Shown: positions 10,528 to 18,255 of the stretch, in pieces | Layout of the letters: each line of letters starts with the position of its first letter | Position numbering within the stretch: position 1 is the first letter of the stretch | Origin: Alphaproteobacteria bacterium RIFCSPHIGHO2_12_FULL_63_12 | GTDB taxonomy: Bacteria > Pseudomonadota > Alphaproteobacteria > Caulobacterales > Parvularculaceae | Reading direction: 5' to 3' | Length of the DNA: 48,951 nt | Assembly: GCA_001767925.1 (NCBI GenBank) | Contig: MEMM01000128.1 | Coordinates: 56,408 to 105,358, forward strand | Notes under the pieces: model-generated | Seen by the model: only the letters and a program-made list of their open reading frames with translations | What the model was told of the DNA's origin: nothing | The model's database searches: none | Translations under genes and position numbers: made by a program

Positions 10528-11261
10528 GAGATCAGCTCGCCGCCATCGATGACGATCGATTGTCCGTTGAAAGACCCCGCGCCCTCGCCGGCGAGATAAA
10601 GAACCGCTGCGGCGACTTCCTCCGGCGCGACGAGGCGGCCCATCGGGTTATCTTTGGCGAGCGCGCGCTTGGCGGCGTCGATGTCGCCGCCGGTTTTTGC
10701 GGCAACGCGTCCGACAGCGCCCGCCAGAAGCGGTGTGTCGGTGAAGCCGGGGCAAACCGCGTTGAAGGTGACGCCCGACTTCGCGTGCTCAAGCGCGAGC
10801 GTCCTGATCCAGCCGAGTACGCCATGCTTGGCGGCGGCGTAGGCGCCCGTATAGGCGTAAGCGCGGAACGACGCGGTCGAGCCGATGGCGATGAAACGTC
10901 CCCAGCCGCGCTCGATCATGCCGGGGGCGAAGGCCTGCGCGCAGAGGAAGACGCTGGTCAGGTTGACCGCGATCGCGTCATCCCACAGCGCGCGCGTCGT
11001 CTTCAAGGACGGCGCCGTCGGCGCCGCGCCGGCGTTCGCGACGAAAATGTCGATCTGTCCGGCGGCCTTCGCCGCGGCGGCGACCGAGGCCTCGTCCGTC
11101 ACGTCGATGACGAAATAGGGAAAGCCCGCGTCTTTCAGCTTCTTTTCATCGCGGCCGGCGATGGCGACATCGTGGCCCGCGGCGGCGAGCGCTTGTGCGA
11201 TCGCAAGGCCGATCCCCGATCCCCCGCCGGTGACGAGCGCGCGCCGTTTTGGAATGGCCAT
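10524..11261 (-). CDS. SDR family oxidoreductase
   Basis: 'VTGGGSGIGLAIAQAL', 'YTGAYAAAKHG', 'NGQSIVIDGG'. Confidence 0.92.
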   Translation of the reverse strand: MAIPKRRALVTGGGSGIGLAIAQALAAAGHDVAIAGRDEKKLKDAGFPYFVIDVTDEASVAAAAKAAGQIDIFVANAGAAPTAPSLKTTRALWDDAIAVNLTSVFLCAQAFAPGMIERGWGRFIAIGSTASFRAYAYTGAYAAAKHGVLGWIRTLALEHAKSGVTFNAVCPGFTDTPLLAGAVGRVAAKTGGDIDAAKRALAKDNPMGRLVAPEEVAAAVLYLAGEGAGSFNGQSIVIDGGELIS

Positions 11262-11283
11262 GGAACCCTCATTCGTCAGGGAT

Positions 11284-11334
11284 TATTTTAGATATAAAAT
11301 ATCGCCGGTCAAGCGGAATGTTTTAGATATAAAA
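11284..11334 (-). promoter_or_regulatory. Candidate promoter and twin MarR operators upstream of the minus-strand catabolic operon
   Basis: TTTTAGATATAAAA occurs twice (11286-11299, 11321-11334); first copy is TATTTTA-GATA-TAAAATA; minus strand has TTGACC-N16-TAAAAT (-35 at 11312-11307, -10 at 11290-11285). Confidence 0.7.
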
Positions 11335-11391
11335 TAACATCAGGGAGGCCGGGGACGCGCCATGTCGCGGCGCGGTCAGATCGCCGCGCGC

Positions 11392-12810
11392 TCAGGGCGC
11401 GGCGCGGTCGAGCGCGCGCCGGATCGAGCCGGCCAGCGTCTCCATATGGCGCTTTTCGGTCAGGTTGGATGAAACCGACACCCGCAGGATGCGCCGGCCC
11501 TTCCATACCGCGCCTCCAACATAGGACGCGTTTTCCGCCTGAACGCCGGCGATGACATCGGCGGTGAGCCTGTCGCCTTCCTCTCCGGCCGGTCCGAAGG
11601 CGAGGGCGACCTGGTTGAGGACGACATCGTTGAGGACATGAATGCGCGGGTCGTCGCGCAGGAGATATGCCAGATGCCGCGCGCAGGCGGCATGGCGTTC
11701 GATCATCTCGACGACGCCCGATCGGCCCAGCGTCTGGAGAAGCGCCCACACGGGAAAGGCGCGGGCGCGGCGCGACAGCTCGATCACCCGCGCCGTCGGG
11801 TCATGCGCGCCTTCCGGCGGCGGATCGAGATAGCTCGCCGCGATGCGCATCGACGCCTCATGCGCGGCCGGGTCCTTCACCACGGCGAACGCGCAATCAT
11901 ACGGCGTCTGCAGCCATTTGTGACCGTCGACCGACCATGAATCGGCGCGGTCGGCGCCTTTGGCGAGCGCGCGCAGCGTCGGCGCCGCCCGGGCCCACAG
12001 GCCGAAGGCGCCGTCGATATGGAGCCAGGCATCGTGCGCCGCCGCGAGGTCCGCAATCTCCGTAAACGGATCAAAAGCGCCGGAATTGATGTGCCCCGCC
12101 TGCGCGACGATGATTTTGGGTCCGGTGATGCGCGGCAATTGCGCGGCGAGATCGCGCGCCTCCATCCGGCCCTCGCCGTCGACATTGATGCGCGCGAGGT
12201 TCGCCTCGCCGAAACCGAGATAGCGAAGCGCCGCGTAAATCGTCGAATGCGCGTCAGCGCCCAGAACGATGGTCACCGGCGGCGCGGCGAAAATCCCGTG
12301 CGCGGCGAGATCGAAACGGGCGCGCTTTAGCGACGCGTCGCGCGCGACGATGAGGCAGATGAGGCTCGCTGTCGTCGCGCCGGAGGCGAATCCGATCGAG
12401 GCGCCGCGCGGCAGATCGAGAAGGTCGAGGAGATAACCGGTCGAGACCATCTCCGCGACGGCGGCGGCGGGCGCGGTGCGATAGGGGCCGACATTCTGGC
12501 CCCAGGCGCTGGTCAGCCAGTCGGCGGCGACGCCGGCGCCGTGCGATCCCCCTTGCACCCAGCCGAAGAAATTCGGGCCCGCATTGCCGGTAAGGCCGGG
12601 GGCGGCGGCCGCGGCGAGTTCCTCGATCACCTCGGCCGCGGGCCGCGGATGCTCGGGCAGCGGCCTGTTGAAGGCCGCGAGCAGGCTTTGATGATCGATC
12701 ATTGCGCGCGGCGGCAGGGAGTCGAGACGCGCGCGAAACTCCTTGGCCAGTCGGTGGGCCGCGTCCATGGCGGCGAATGTCTCTTCGGCATGGCAAGCGA
12801 TGCGGTCCAC
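11392..12810 (-). CDS. PLP-dependent group II decarboxylase (aromatic-L-amino-acid decarboxylase-like)
   Basis: 'GPNFFGWVQGGSHGAGVAADWLTSAWGQN', PLP-Lys region 'SWSVDGHKWLQTPYDCAF'; GTG start. Confidence 0.88.
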   Translation of the reverse strand: MDRIACHAEETFAAMDAAHRLAKEFRARLDSLPPRAMIDHQSLLAAFNRPLPEHPRPAAEVIEELAAAAAPGLTGNAGPNFFGWVQGGSHGAGVAADWLTSAWGQNVGPYRTAPAAAVAEMVSTGYLLDLLDLPRGASIGFASGATTASLICLIVARDASLKRARFDLAAHGIFAAPPVTIVLGADAHSTIYAALRYLGFGEANLARINVDGEGRMEARDLAAQLPRITGPKIIVAQAGHINSGAFDPFTEIADLAAAHDAWLHIDGAFGLWARAAPTLRALAKGADRADSWSVDGHKWLQTPYDCAFAVVKDPAAHEASMRIAASYLDPPPEGAHDPTARVIELSRRARAFPVWALLQTLGRSGVVEMIERHAACARHLAYLLRDDPRIHVLNDVVLNQVALAFGPAGEEGDRLTADVIAGVQAENASYVGGAVWKGRRILRVSVSSNLTEKRHMETLAGSIRRALDRAAP

Positions 12811-12908
12811 AAATATCTCTCTGTCAAAAGTCCCGCGACATTCGCCATCTCGCCGCCGGCTGGCAAGCCCGCCTTGACCGCGCGGCGCGCCCGGCCCACA
12901 TCACCTCC

Positions 12909-13292
12909 CGCGTCAGACGGCCGGACGGCCGCTCCCTTCGGGGAGAGGAAAGTCCGGGCTCCACGAAGACAAGGCGCCGGGTAACGCCCGGCCGGTTCGG
13001 CCTTTCGGGGCCGGGTCGAGGGAAAGCGCCGCAGAGAACGAACCGCCCCGTCCGCGGGGTAAGGGTGAAAAGGTGCGGTAAGAGCGCACCGCTCGTCCGG
13101 CGACGGATGAGGCATGGCAAGCCCCGCCTGGAGCAATGCCGAATAGGGACCGCGCGCCCCGAAAGGGGCAGGGGCGTCTCCGCCCCGAGCGGTCCGGGTT
13201 GGCAGCTAGAGGCGATGCGCAAGCATCGTCCCAGATGAATGGTCGTCGCCTCGCAAGAGGTACAGAACCCGGCTTACAGGCCGCCTGACGCG
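12909..13292 (+). ncRNA. rnpB: RNase P RNA, bacterial class A
   Basis: Conserved 'GAGGAAAGTCCGGGCTCCAC' 5' core and 'ACAGAACCCGGCTTACAGG' 3' core; P1 arms CGCGTCAGACGGCC / GGCCGCCTGACGCG; followed by T7 run. Confidence 0.95.
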
Positions 13293-13768
13293 CTTTTTTT
13301 GTAATCGTCGATTGCGGCTGCGCTGCGCCCGTCGTCAGGCCGGCGCTCCTTCCGGGGGCGACGAGCAGCTTCGATATCGCACGGCCGCAGGACGGCGTCG
13401 TTATTGAGAAGGCGGGCGAGATCGCGGAACGCCGAGAGGGCCATAGCGTCATATCGCTGGGCGTCCATTTCCTCGTCGAGGTCGGGCGCGTCCCAGCGCC
13501 ACATCGCAAGTTTCAAGAGCACGTCATTCAAGGTCGCCGCCGGCGTCGCGGCCGCTTTCGCCATGATGATCGTCTGCATTTCGATCACCCAGTCGGCGCG
13601 CACATCGTCTTCCGCGCCGCCGCTCGACCGATTGTACTCGTCGAGATTTCTCTCGCAAGCTCTGAAGGTGTTGAACAGTTCTTCAAGCCGGGATGCGCGA
13701 CCATCGCCTATCGGCGCGACGCCGGAAAATAATTCTTCGATCTCTCTGTGTAATTCAGTGATATTCAT
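13274..13768 (-). CDS. Hypothetical protein
   Basis: 164-aa ORF with non-ghost composition; ends inside the rnpB 3' end on the opposite strand. Confidence 0.55.
   Translation of the reverse strand: MNITELHREIEELFSGVAPIGDGRASRLEELFNTFRACERNLDEYNRSSGGAEDDVRADWVIEMQTIIMAKAAATPAATLNDVLLKLAMWRWDAPDLDEEMDAQRYDAMALSAFRDLARLLNNDAVLRPCDIEAARRPRKERRPDDGRSAAAIDDYKKSASGGL
13293..13300 (+). terminator. T-run following rnpB P1 helix
   Basis: 'gacgcgcttttttt' immediately after rnpB 3' end. Confidence 0.5.
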
Positions 13769-13815
13769 TTCATGAGAACCAGTTTCCGCTTCGATTTATT
13801 TATAAAACTGTTTCA

Positions 13816-14577
13816 TCATGATTCATGTAACGCAATATGCGGACAAATACATCTTCCGCAGGGTCCTGAGTGCGGAATGATGCCGAGACGGTTCGCCTCG
13901 ATCGCCGACTCGATGCGCGACGTGACGTTCAATTTTTCGGCGCACCGCTCCGCCAGGGTGCGCACGGAGCAAGGCGCCAGTCCCAGCTCGCGCGCAATCT
14001 CCTTGTCGCTTCGGCCGGTTGAAAACAGACACAAGACTTCGATCTCGCGACTTGTGAGGCGTTTCACGATCGAAGCGCGATTGCCCGCGAAAAGTTTGCG
14101 AGCCGTCATTTCGGCTCGATGCTGAATGCGCCCGATCATTTTCTCCGACCAACCGTCAAGAGAGTGCTCAAATCCCAGGGAAATATAGATAAAGTCGCCC
14201 GGGCGCGGCGTTACAAATATGCCAAGCCCGTCCTTGACGCCGATATCGGACAAGGCCGCCATCAATCTTAAAAACGATGGAGAGCAGGCGTTGGCGCGCC
14301 GGTATTCTCCCAGTCTTACCGGGAAAGATGTTCGCATCGCGGCGCGCATGATCGGATCGCGCCGGCCCCCGAAATCACGTTCATAGAGTAAGCTGATTTC
14401 TTCCGGGTAGTTCGAGAACAAAACCGATGCGTCGCGGCAATTGTGAATCGAACCGTAAGCTGCGCAACGCTCGGTGAAATCACGCCACGCGTTCGACGGA
14501 GATTCAGTCGAAGACGTCTCCTGCGCCGTCACGGAAAGAAGGCGACGCGCGATCAAGTCCGATGTCAATTGAGTCAC
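13816..14577 (-). CDS. LuxR-family regulator (autoinducer-binding-like domain plus GerE HTH)
   Basis: HTH 'LTSREIEVLCLFSTGRSDKEIARELGLAPCSVRTLAERCAEKLNVTSRIESAI'; N-term 'LLYERDFGGRRDPIMRAA' resembles the Y-x8-DP ligand motif. Confidence 0.85.
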   Translation of the reverse strand: MTQLTSDLIARRLLSVTAQETSSTESPSNAWRDFTERCAAYGSIHNCRDASVLFSNYPEEISLLYERDFGGRRDPIMRAAMRTSFPVRLGEYRRANACSPSFLRLMAALSDIGVKDGLGIFVTPRPGDFIYISLGFEHSLDGWSEKMIGRIQHRAEMTARKLFAGNRASIVKRLTSREIEVLCLFSTGRSDKEIARELGLAPCSVRTLAERCAEKLNVTSRIESAIEANRLGIIPHSGPCGRCICPHIALHES

Positions 14578-14672
14578 TCTCCCATCGACCGCAGTGCGGC
14601 CGCCGGAATCATCGATAAGTTTAGTTGCATTACCAGTCTGTCACGCAATTGGAGGACAAGCGCAACGCCGGC

Positions 14673-15392
14673 TCAGGGCAGTATCAGCCCGCGACCAATA
14701 GCGGCCAATGCCGCCTCAACCCGGGTCGTAACGCCAAGTTTGGCGAAGCATCGGCGCACCAGGGTGTCGACCGTATTGACCGTGACGCCGAGAGTTTGTG
14801 CGATCGAAAGATTGGTCCCGCCCTTGGCGATCAACTCAAGCACCTGGGTTTCCCGGGGCGACAACGACACTGGCTCAAGTCGGAGCGCCAGAGTGTTATA
14901 ACGTATATGACATGCTTGGCAGAGCGACTGGAGCATCAACAACTGATCATCGCTCAAGCTTACGTCGTTCCCAGAGGCTGCAAAAGCGAAGAGCGCAAAA
15001 TCACCCGGCCGGCTGTAAATCGGCGCCGCGAAAAATTCCTCGTAGCCGGCATCCGTCAAGTCCCTGAGGAACTCCCTTTGCCGTTCGGTGAGATGCGGCG
15101 TGCGGCGAAGCTCAGACATCCGAAAGGGGCTGGAACGCCGTTGCGCCTCAGTGACCGCCAGCTCGTCCAGCACGTAACCCTTTTTGACATAGAGGTTCAC
15201 CCAGTCGTGTTTCAGCTCACAGATGCGAACGCCGCTCGCCGCAGTGACGCGCCGAAATTGCCAGACAACGTGACGATAATAAACCTGATCGAGCCCGAAG
15301 CGTCGTAACGTCGAAATCAGTAGCGTTTTTAACTCGCGCGTGTCGATGATTTCCCGCGCCGAGGCGACGTAATCTTCCAAAGCATCCTGCAC
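14673..15392 (-). CDS. LuxR-family regulator (autoinducer-binding-like domain plus GerE HTH)
   Basis: HTH 'LSPRETQVLELIAKGGTNLSIAQTLGVTVNTVDTLVRRCFAKLGVTTRVEAAL'; N-term W-x3-Y in 'HDWVNLYVKKGYVLDEL'. Confidence 0.87.
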   Translation of the reverse strand: MQDALEDYVASAREIIDTRELKTLLISTLRRFGLDQVYYRHVVWQFRRVTAASGVRICELKHDWVNLYVKKGYVLDELAVTEAQRRSSPFRMSELRRTPHLTERQREFLRDLTDAGYEEFFAAPIYSRPGDFALFAFAASGNDVSLSDDQLLMLQSLCQACHIRYNTLALRLEPVSLSPRETQVLELIAKGGTNLSIAQTLGVTVNTVDTLVRRCFAKLGVTTRVEAALAAIGRGLILP

Positions 15393-15749
15393 GGGCGGAT
15401 TCCAATCACCATGTTAAAACGCAAACGCGTAAACCAGTTGATTGTCGCCCAAGATTCCCTCCTAGCATATGTCCTTAATTCTGAACAAGCAACCGGAAGT
15501 GGAGCCTGTCTCAGTCTTGTTGATTCGGCGTCGAATCCGTTTGTTCTTACGAACGGCGCTTCGCGCGAATTCTTATTTTCCGAAATGAAAATGACTATCA
15601 GTTTTGCATGTATTTTCTGTTTCGGCTGATTGTTGTTGCGACGGTAAGACAAATTCCGGCTATGATGCTGATACCGCAAGTCATTGCGTATCGAATAGTA
15701 TAAGGCGGCGCCTGGTTTTGACGCTGCGCGATGTCAGTTGGCATGTTAT

Positions 15750-16196
15750 ATGGTAATTATGCTGTCGCCATGGCCCGTCCCCGCACCCTTCGTCCAGCGC
15801 CGCGTCGCGGCGCCCGCCGACATCGACGCGTTCAACCATGTCAACAACGCGCGCTATATCGACTGGGCGAATGAAATCGCGTGGGCGCATTCCGAGATGC
15901 TTGGGCTTTCGATGGAAGATTACAAGCGCATCGGGACGGGGTGCGTCGTCTGGCGGCATGAATTCGATTATATCGCGCCGGTCGCGCTCGGGGATGAAAT
16001 CGACGTCGCCACATGGATTGCGGAAAATGACAAACGCGTGCGGCTTGTCCGCGCCTATGAAATGAGGAAGACCGGGACCGGCGCCGTCGTTTTCAGGGGC
16101 CGAACGAAATTCGTTTCCATCGATATGGCGACGGGAAAGCCGGCGCGCATGCCGAAGGAATTCATTGAAGCCTACAGGCCGCAAGGCGGAGACTGA
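15750..16196 (+). CDS. Acyl-CoA thioesterase, hotdog fold (4HBT-like)
   Basis: 'DIDAFNHVNNARYIDWANEIAW' signature; start 15750 or 15759. Confidence 0.9.
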   Translation: MVIMLSPWPVPAPFVQRRVAAPADIDAFNHVNNARYIDWANEIAWAHSEMLGLSMEDYKRIGTGCVVWRHEFDYIAPVALGDEIDVATWIAENDKRVRLVRAYEMRKTGTGAVVFRGRTKFVSIDMATGKPARMPKEFIEAYRPQGGD

Positions 16197-16199
16197 CAA

Positions 16200-16685
16200 A
16201 TGCCCTCATTCGACATTGTCTCGGAAGTCGATCTCACCGAAGCCGACAACGCGATCCAGAACGTGATGCGCGAGATCGGGACGCGCTATGATTTCAAGGG
16301 CTCGAAATCGACGCTCGAGATCAAGGAAGGCGTCATCACCATCAACGCCGACGACGATCTGAAACTGAAGCAGATGCATGAGCTGCTTCAGGGCCACATG
16401 CAGCGGCGCGGCATCGCGCCGGGCTCGCTCGACTATCAAAAGGTCGAGCCGGCCGCCGGCCAGTCGGTCCGCCAGCTGGTGAAGATCAAGGAAGGGATCG
16501 ACAAGGAGCTGGCGAAGGAGATCGTCAAATCCGTCAAGGAGGCGAAATTCAAGGTTCAGGTGTCGATCCAGGGCGACGAACTGCGCGTTACCGGCAAAAA
16601 ACGCGACGACCTTCAGGAGGTGATCGCTTTCGTCAAAGGCCTCAAAAACGAGCAGCCCCTGCAGTTCAAGAACTTTCGCGATTGA
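16200..16685 (+). CDS. YajQ family nucleotide-binding protein
   Basis: 'MPSFDIVSEVDLTEADNAIQNVMREIGTRYDFKGSKSTLE' is diagnostic. Confidence 0.96.
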   Translation: MPSFDIVSEVDLTEADNAIQNVMREIGTRYDFKGSKSTLEIKEGVITINADDDLKLKQMHELLQGHMQRRGIAPGSLDYQKVEPAAGQSVRQLVKIKEGIDKELAKEIVKSVKEAKFKVQVSIQGDELRVTGKKRDDLQEVIAFVKGLKNEQPLQFKNFRD

Positions 16686-16726
16686 CCGGGATCGGCTAAG
16701 CCGGAAGCAAATCCGGAGGGGACGAC

Positions 16727-16978
16727 ATGTCTGACATCGACAAGGGACTGCTCGAGATCATCAAGGGGCACGCCATCGGCCTCACCGGCGAGCCGACGCG
16801 CGAGACGCCGATCGCCGATCTCGGAATCGACTCGTTCTCGATCGTTGAGATCATTTACGAGGTCGAGGAAAAGCTCGGCGTCGAGGTGCCGTTCAACGCC
16901 AATGAAAATCCGCTCGGGAACATGAAAACCGTCGGCGATCTCATCGACGCGGTGAAAAAGCTCGCCGGGAAAGAATAG
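16727..16978 (+). CDS. Acyl carrier protein
   Basis: 83 aa with phosphopantetheine site 'DLGIDSFSIVEIIYEVEEKLGVEVP'. Confidence 0.92.
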   Translation: MSDIDKGLLEIIKGHAIGLTGEPTRETPIADLGIDSFSIVEIIYEVEEKLGVEVPFNANENPLGNMKTVGDLIDAVKKLAGKE

Positions 16979-16981
16979 GGG

Positions 16982-18193
16982 ATGTCGCGGCGCGTCGTCG
17001 TCACCGGGCTCGGCGGGCTGTGCGCGACCGGCGCCGATGTTTCCGAATTCTGGGCGAACGCCAAAAAAGGCGTGTGCGGCATTTCCCGGCGCACGCTGAC
17101 TGCGGGCGAGGAGTTTTCGATCACGCTCCCCGTGGCGCCGATCGACGGCTTCGAGGCGCGCCTTGAAAGTCTCGGGCGCGAGATGTCGCGCGCCGACCGC
17201 TTCACGCAGCTTGCGGTCGCGGCCGCCGATGAAGCGATCGCCGACGCCGGCGTCGACTTCGCTGGCGGACTTGGCGCGCGCACGGCGGCGATCATCGGCA
17301 CCGGCATCGGCGGCCAGACGACGTTCGACACCGCCTATCTTGCGATGTTGAAGCACGGGAAAAAGCCTCATCCGCTGTCGATCCTCAAGATCATTCCGAA
17401 CGCCCCGGCGAGCCATTTGTCGATCCGCTACGGATTGAAAGGGCCGGCCTTCGCGATTTCATCGGCCTGCGCGTCGGGCGCGCATTCGATCGGCGTCGCG
17501 GCGGACCTCATCCGACATGGAAGCGCCGACGCGGCGCTCGCCGGCGCCTCGGAAGCGCTGCTGACCTATGGCGCCATGGAAACCTGGAAGGCGATGCACA
17601 TCATGTCGGATGAGCTTTGCCGGCCGTTTTCCAAAAATCGCAAAGGCCTCGTCATCGGCGAGGGCGCGGGCGTCCTCGTGCTTGAAGAGTATGAATCCGC
17701 GAAAAAGCGCGGCGCGAAAATTTACGCCGAAATCGCCGGCTTCGGCATGAACGCCGACGGAAAGGACATGATCAATCCTTCCGCCGACGGGGCGGCGGAT
17801 GCGATGAAGGCGGCGTTGTCGACGGTCGGCGCGGCGGACGCCGCCGCCGTCTACATCAATGCGCACGGCACCGGCACGTTGCTCAACGATCCGACGGAAA
17901 CAAAAGCCATCCGCGCCGCGTTCGGCGCCGACGCCGACAAACTGATCGTCTCGTCGACGAAGTCGATGCACGGGCATCTCCTTGGCGCGGCCGGCGCGAT
18001 TGAGGCGATTGCGACGCTAAAAGCGATGGAAGGCGGCGTCGTTCCGCCTACGATCAATTACGACGAGGGAGACCCCGCCTGCGATCTCGATTATTGTCCC
18101 AACGAAGCGCGCGCGCGGCGGATCGATCTCGCGCTGTCGAACTCCTTCGCCTTTGGCGGGCTGAACGCGGTGCTGGCGTTCAAGAAGGTCTAG
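16982..18193 (+). CDS. Beta-ketoacyl-ACP synthase II-type (KAS II) protein
   Basis: Cys 'SSACASGAHSIG', His 'NAHGTGT' and 'GHLLGAAGAIEAIATL'; 3 bp after the ACP gene. Confidence 0.93.
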   Translation: MSRRVVVTGLGGLCATGADVSEFWANAKKGVCGISRRTLTAGEEFSITLPVAPIDGFEARLESLGREMSRADRFTQLAVAAADEAIADAGVDFAGGLGARTAAIIGTGIGGQTTFDTAYLAMLKHGKKPHPLSILKIIPNAPASHLSIRYGLKGPAFAISSACASGAHSIGVAADLIRHGSADAALAGASEALLTYGAMETWKAMHIMSDELCRPFSKNRKGLVIGEGAGVLVLEEYESAKKRGAKIYAEIAGFGMNADGKDMINPSADGAADAMKAALSTVGAADAAAVYINAHGTGTLLNDPTETKAIRAAFGADADKLIVSSTKSMHGHLLGAAGAIEAIATLKAMEGGVVPPTINYDEGDPACDLDYCPNEARARRIDLALSNSFAFGGLNAVLAFKKV

Positions 18194-18255
18194 CGCCGGC
18201 TTGACGGACATACTATTCTCGACGCCGGCTCGGAACTGAGCGGGGGCGACAAGAC

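Noticed and set aside
12699-13509. Several ORFs across 12,700-13,500
   Set aside because: They overlap or run antisense to rnpB; RNase P RNA explains the sequence
15411-15629. 72-aa plus-strand ORF in the AT-rich region as a possible peptide signal or LuxI remnant
   Set aside because: No LuxI motifs and no clear ribosome binding site
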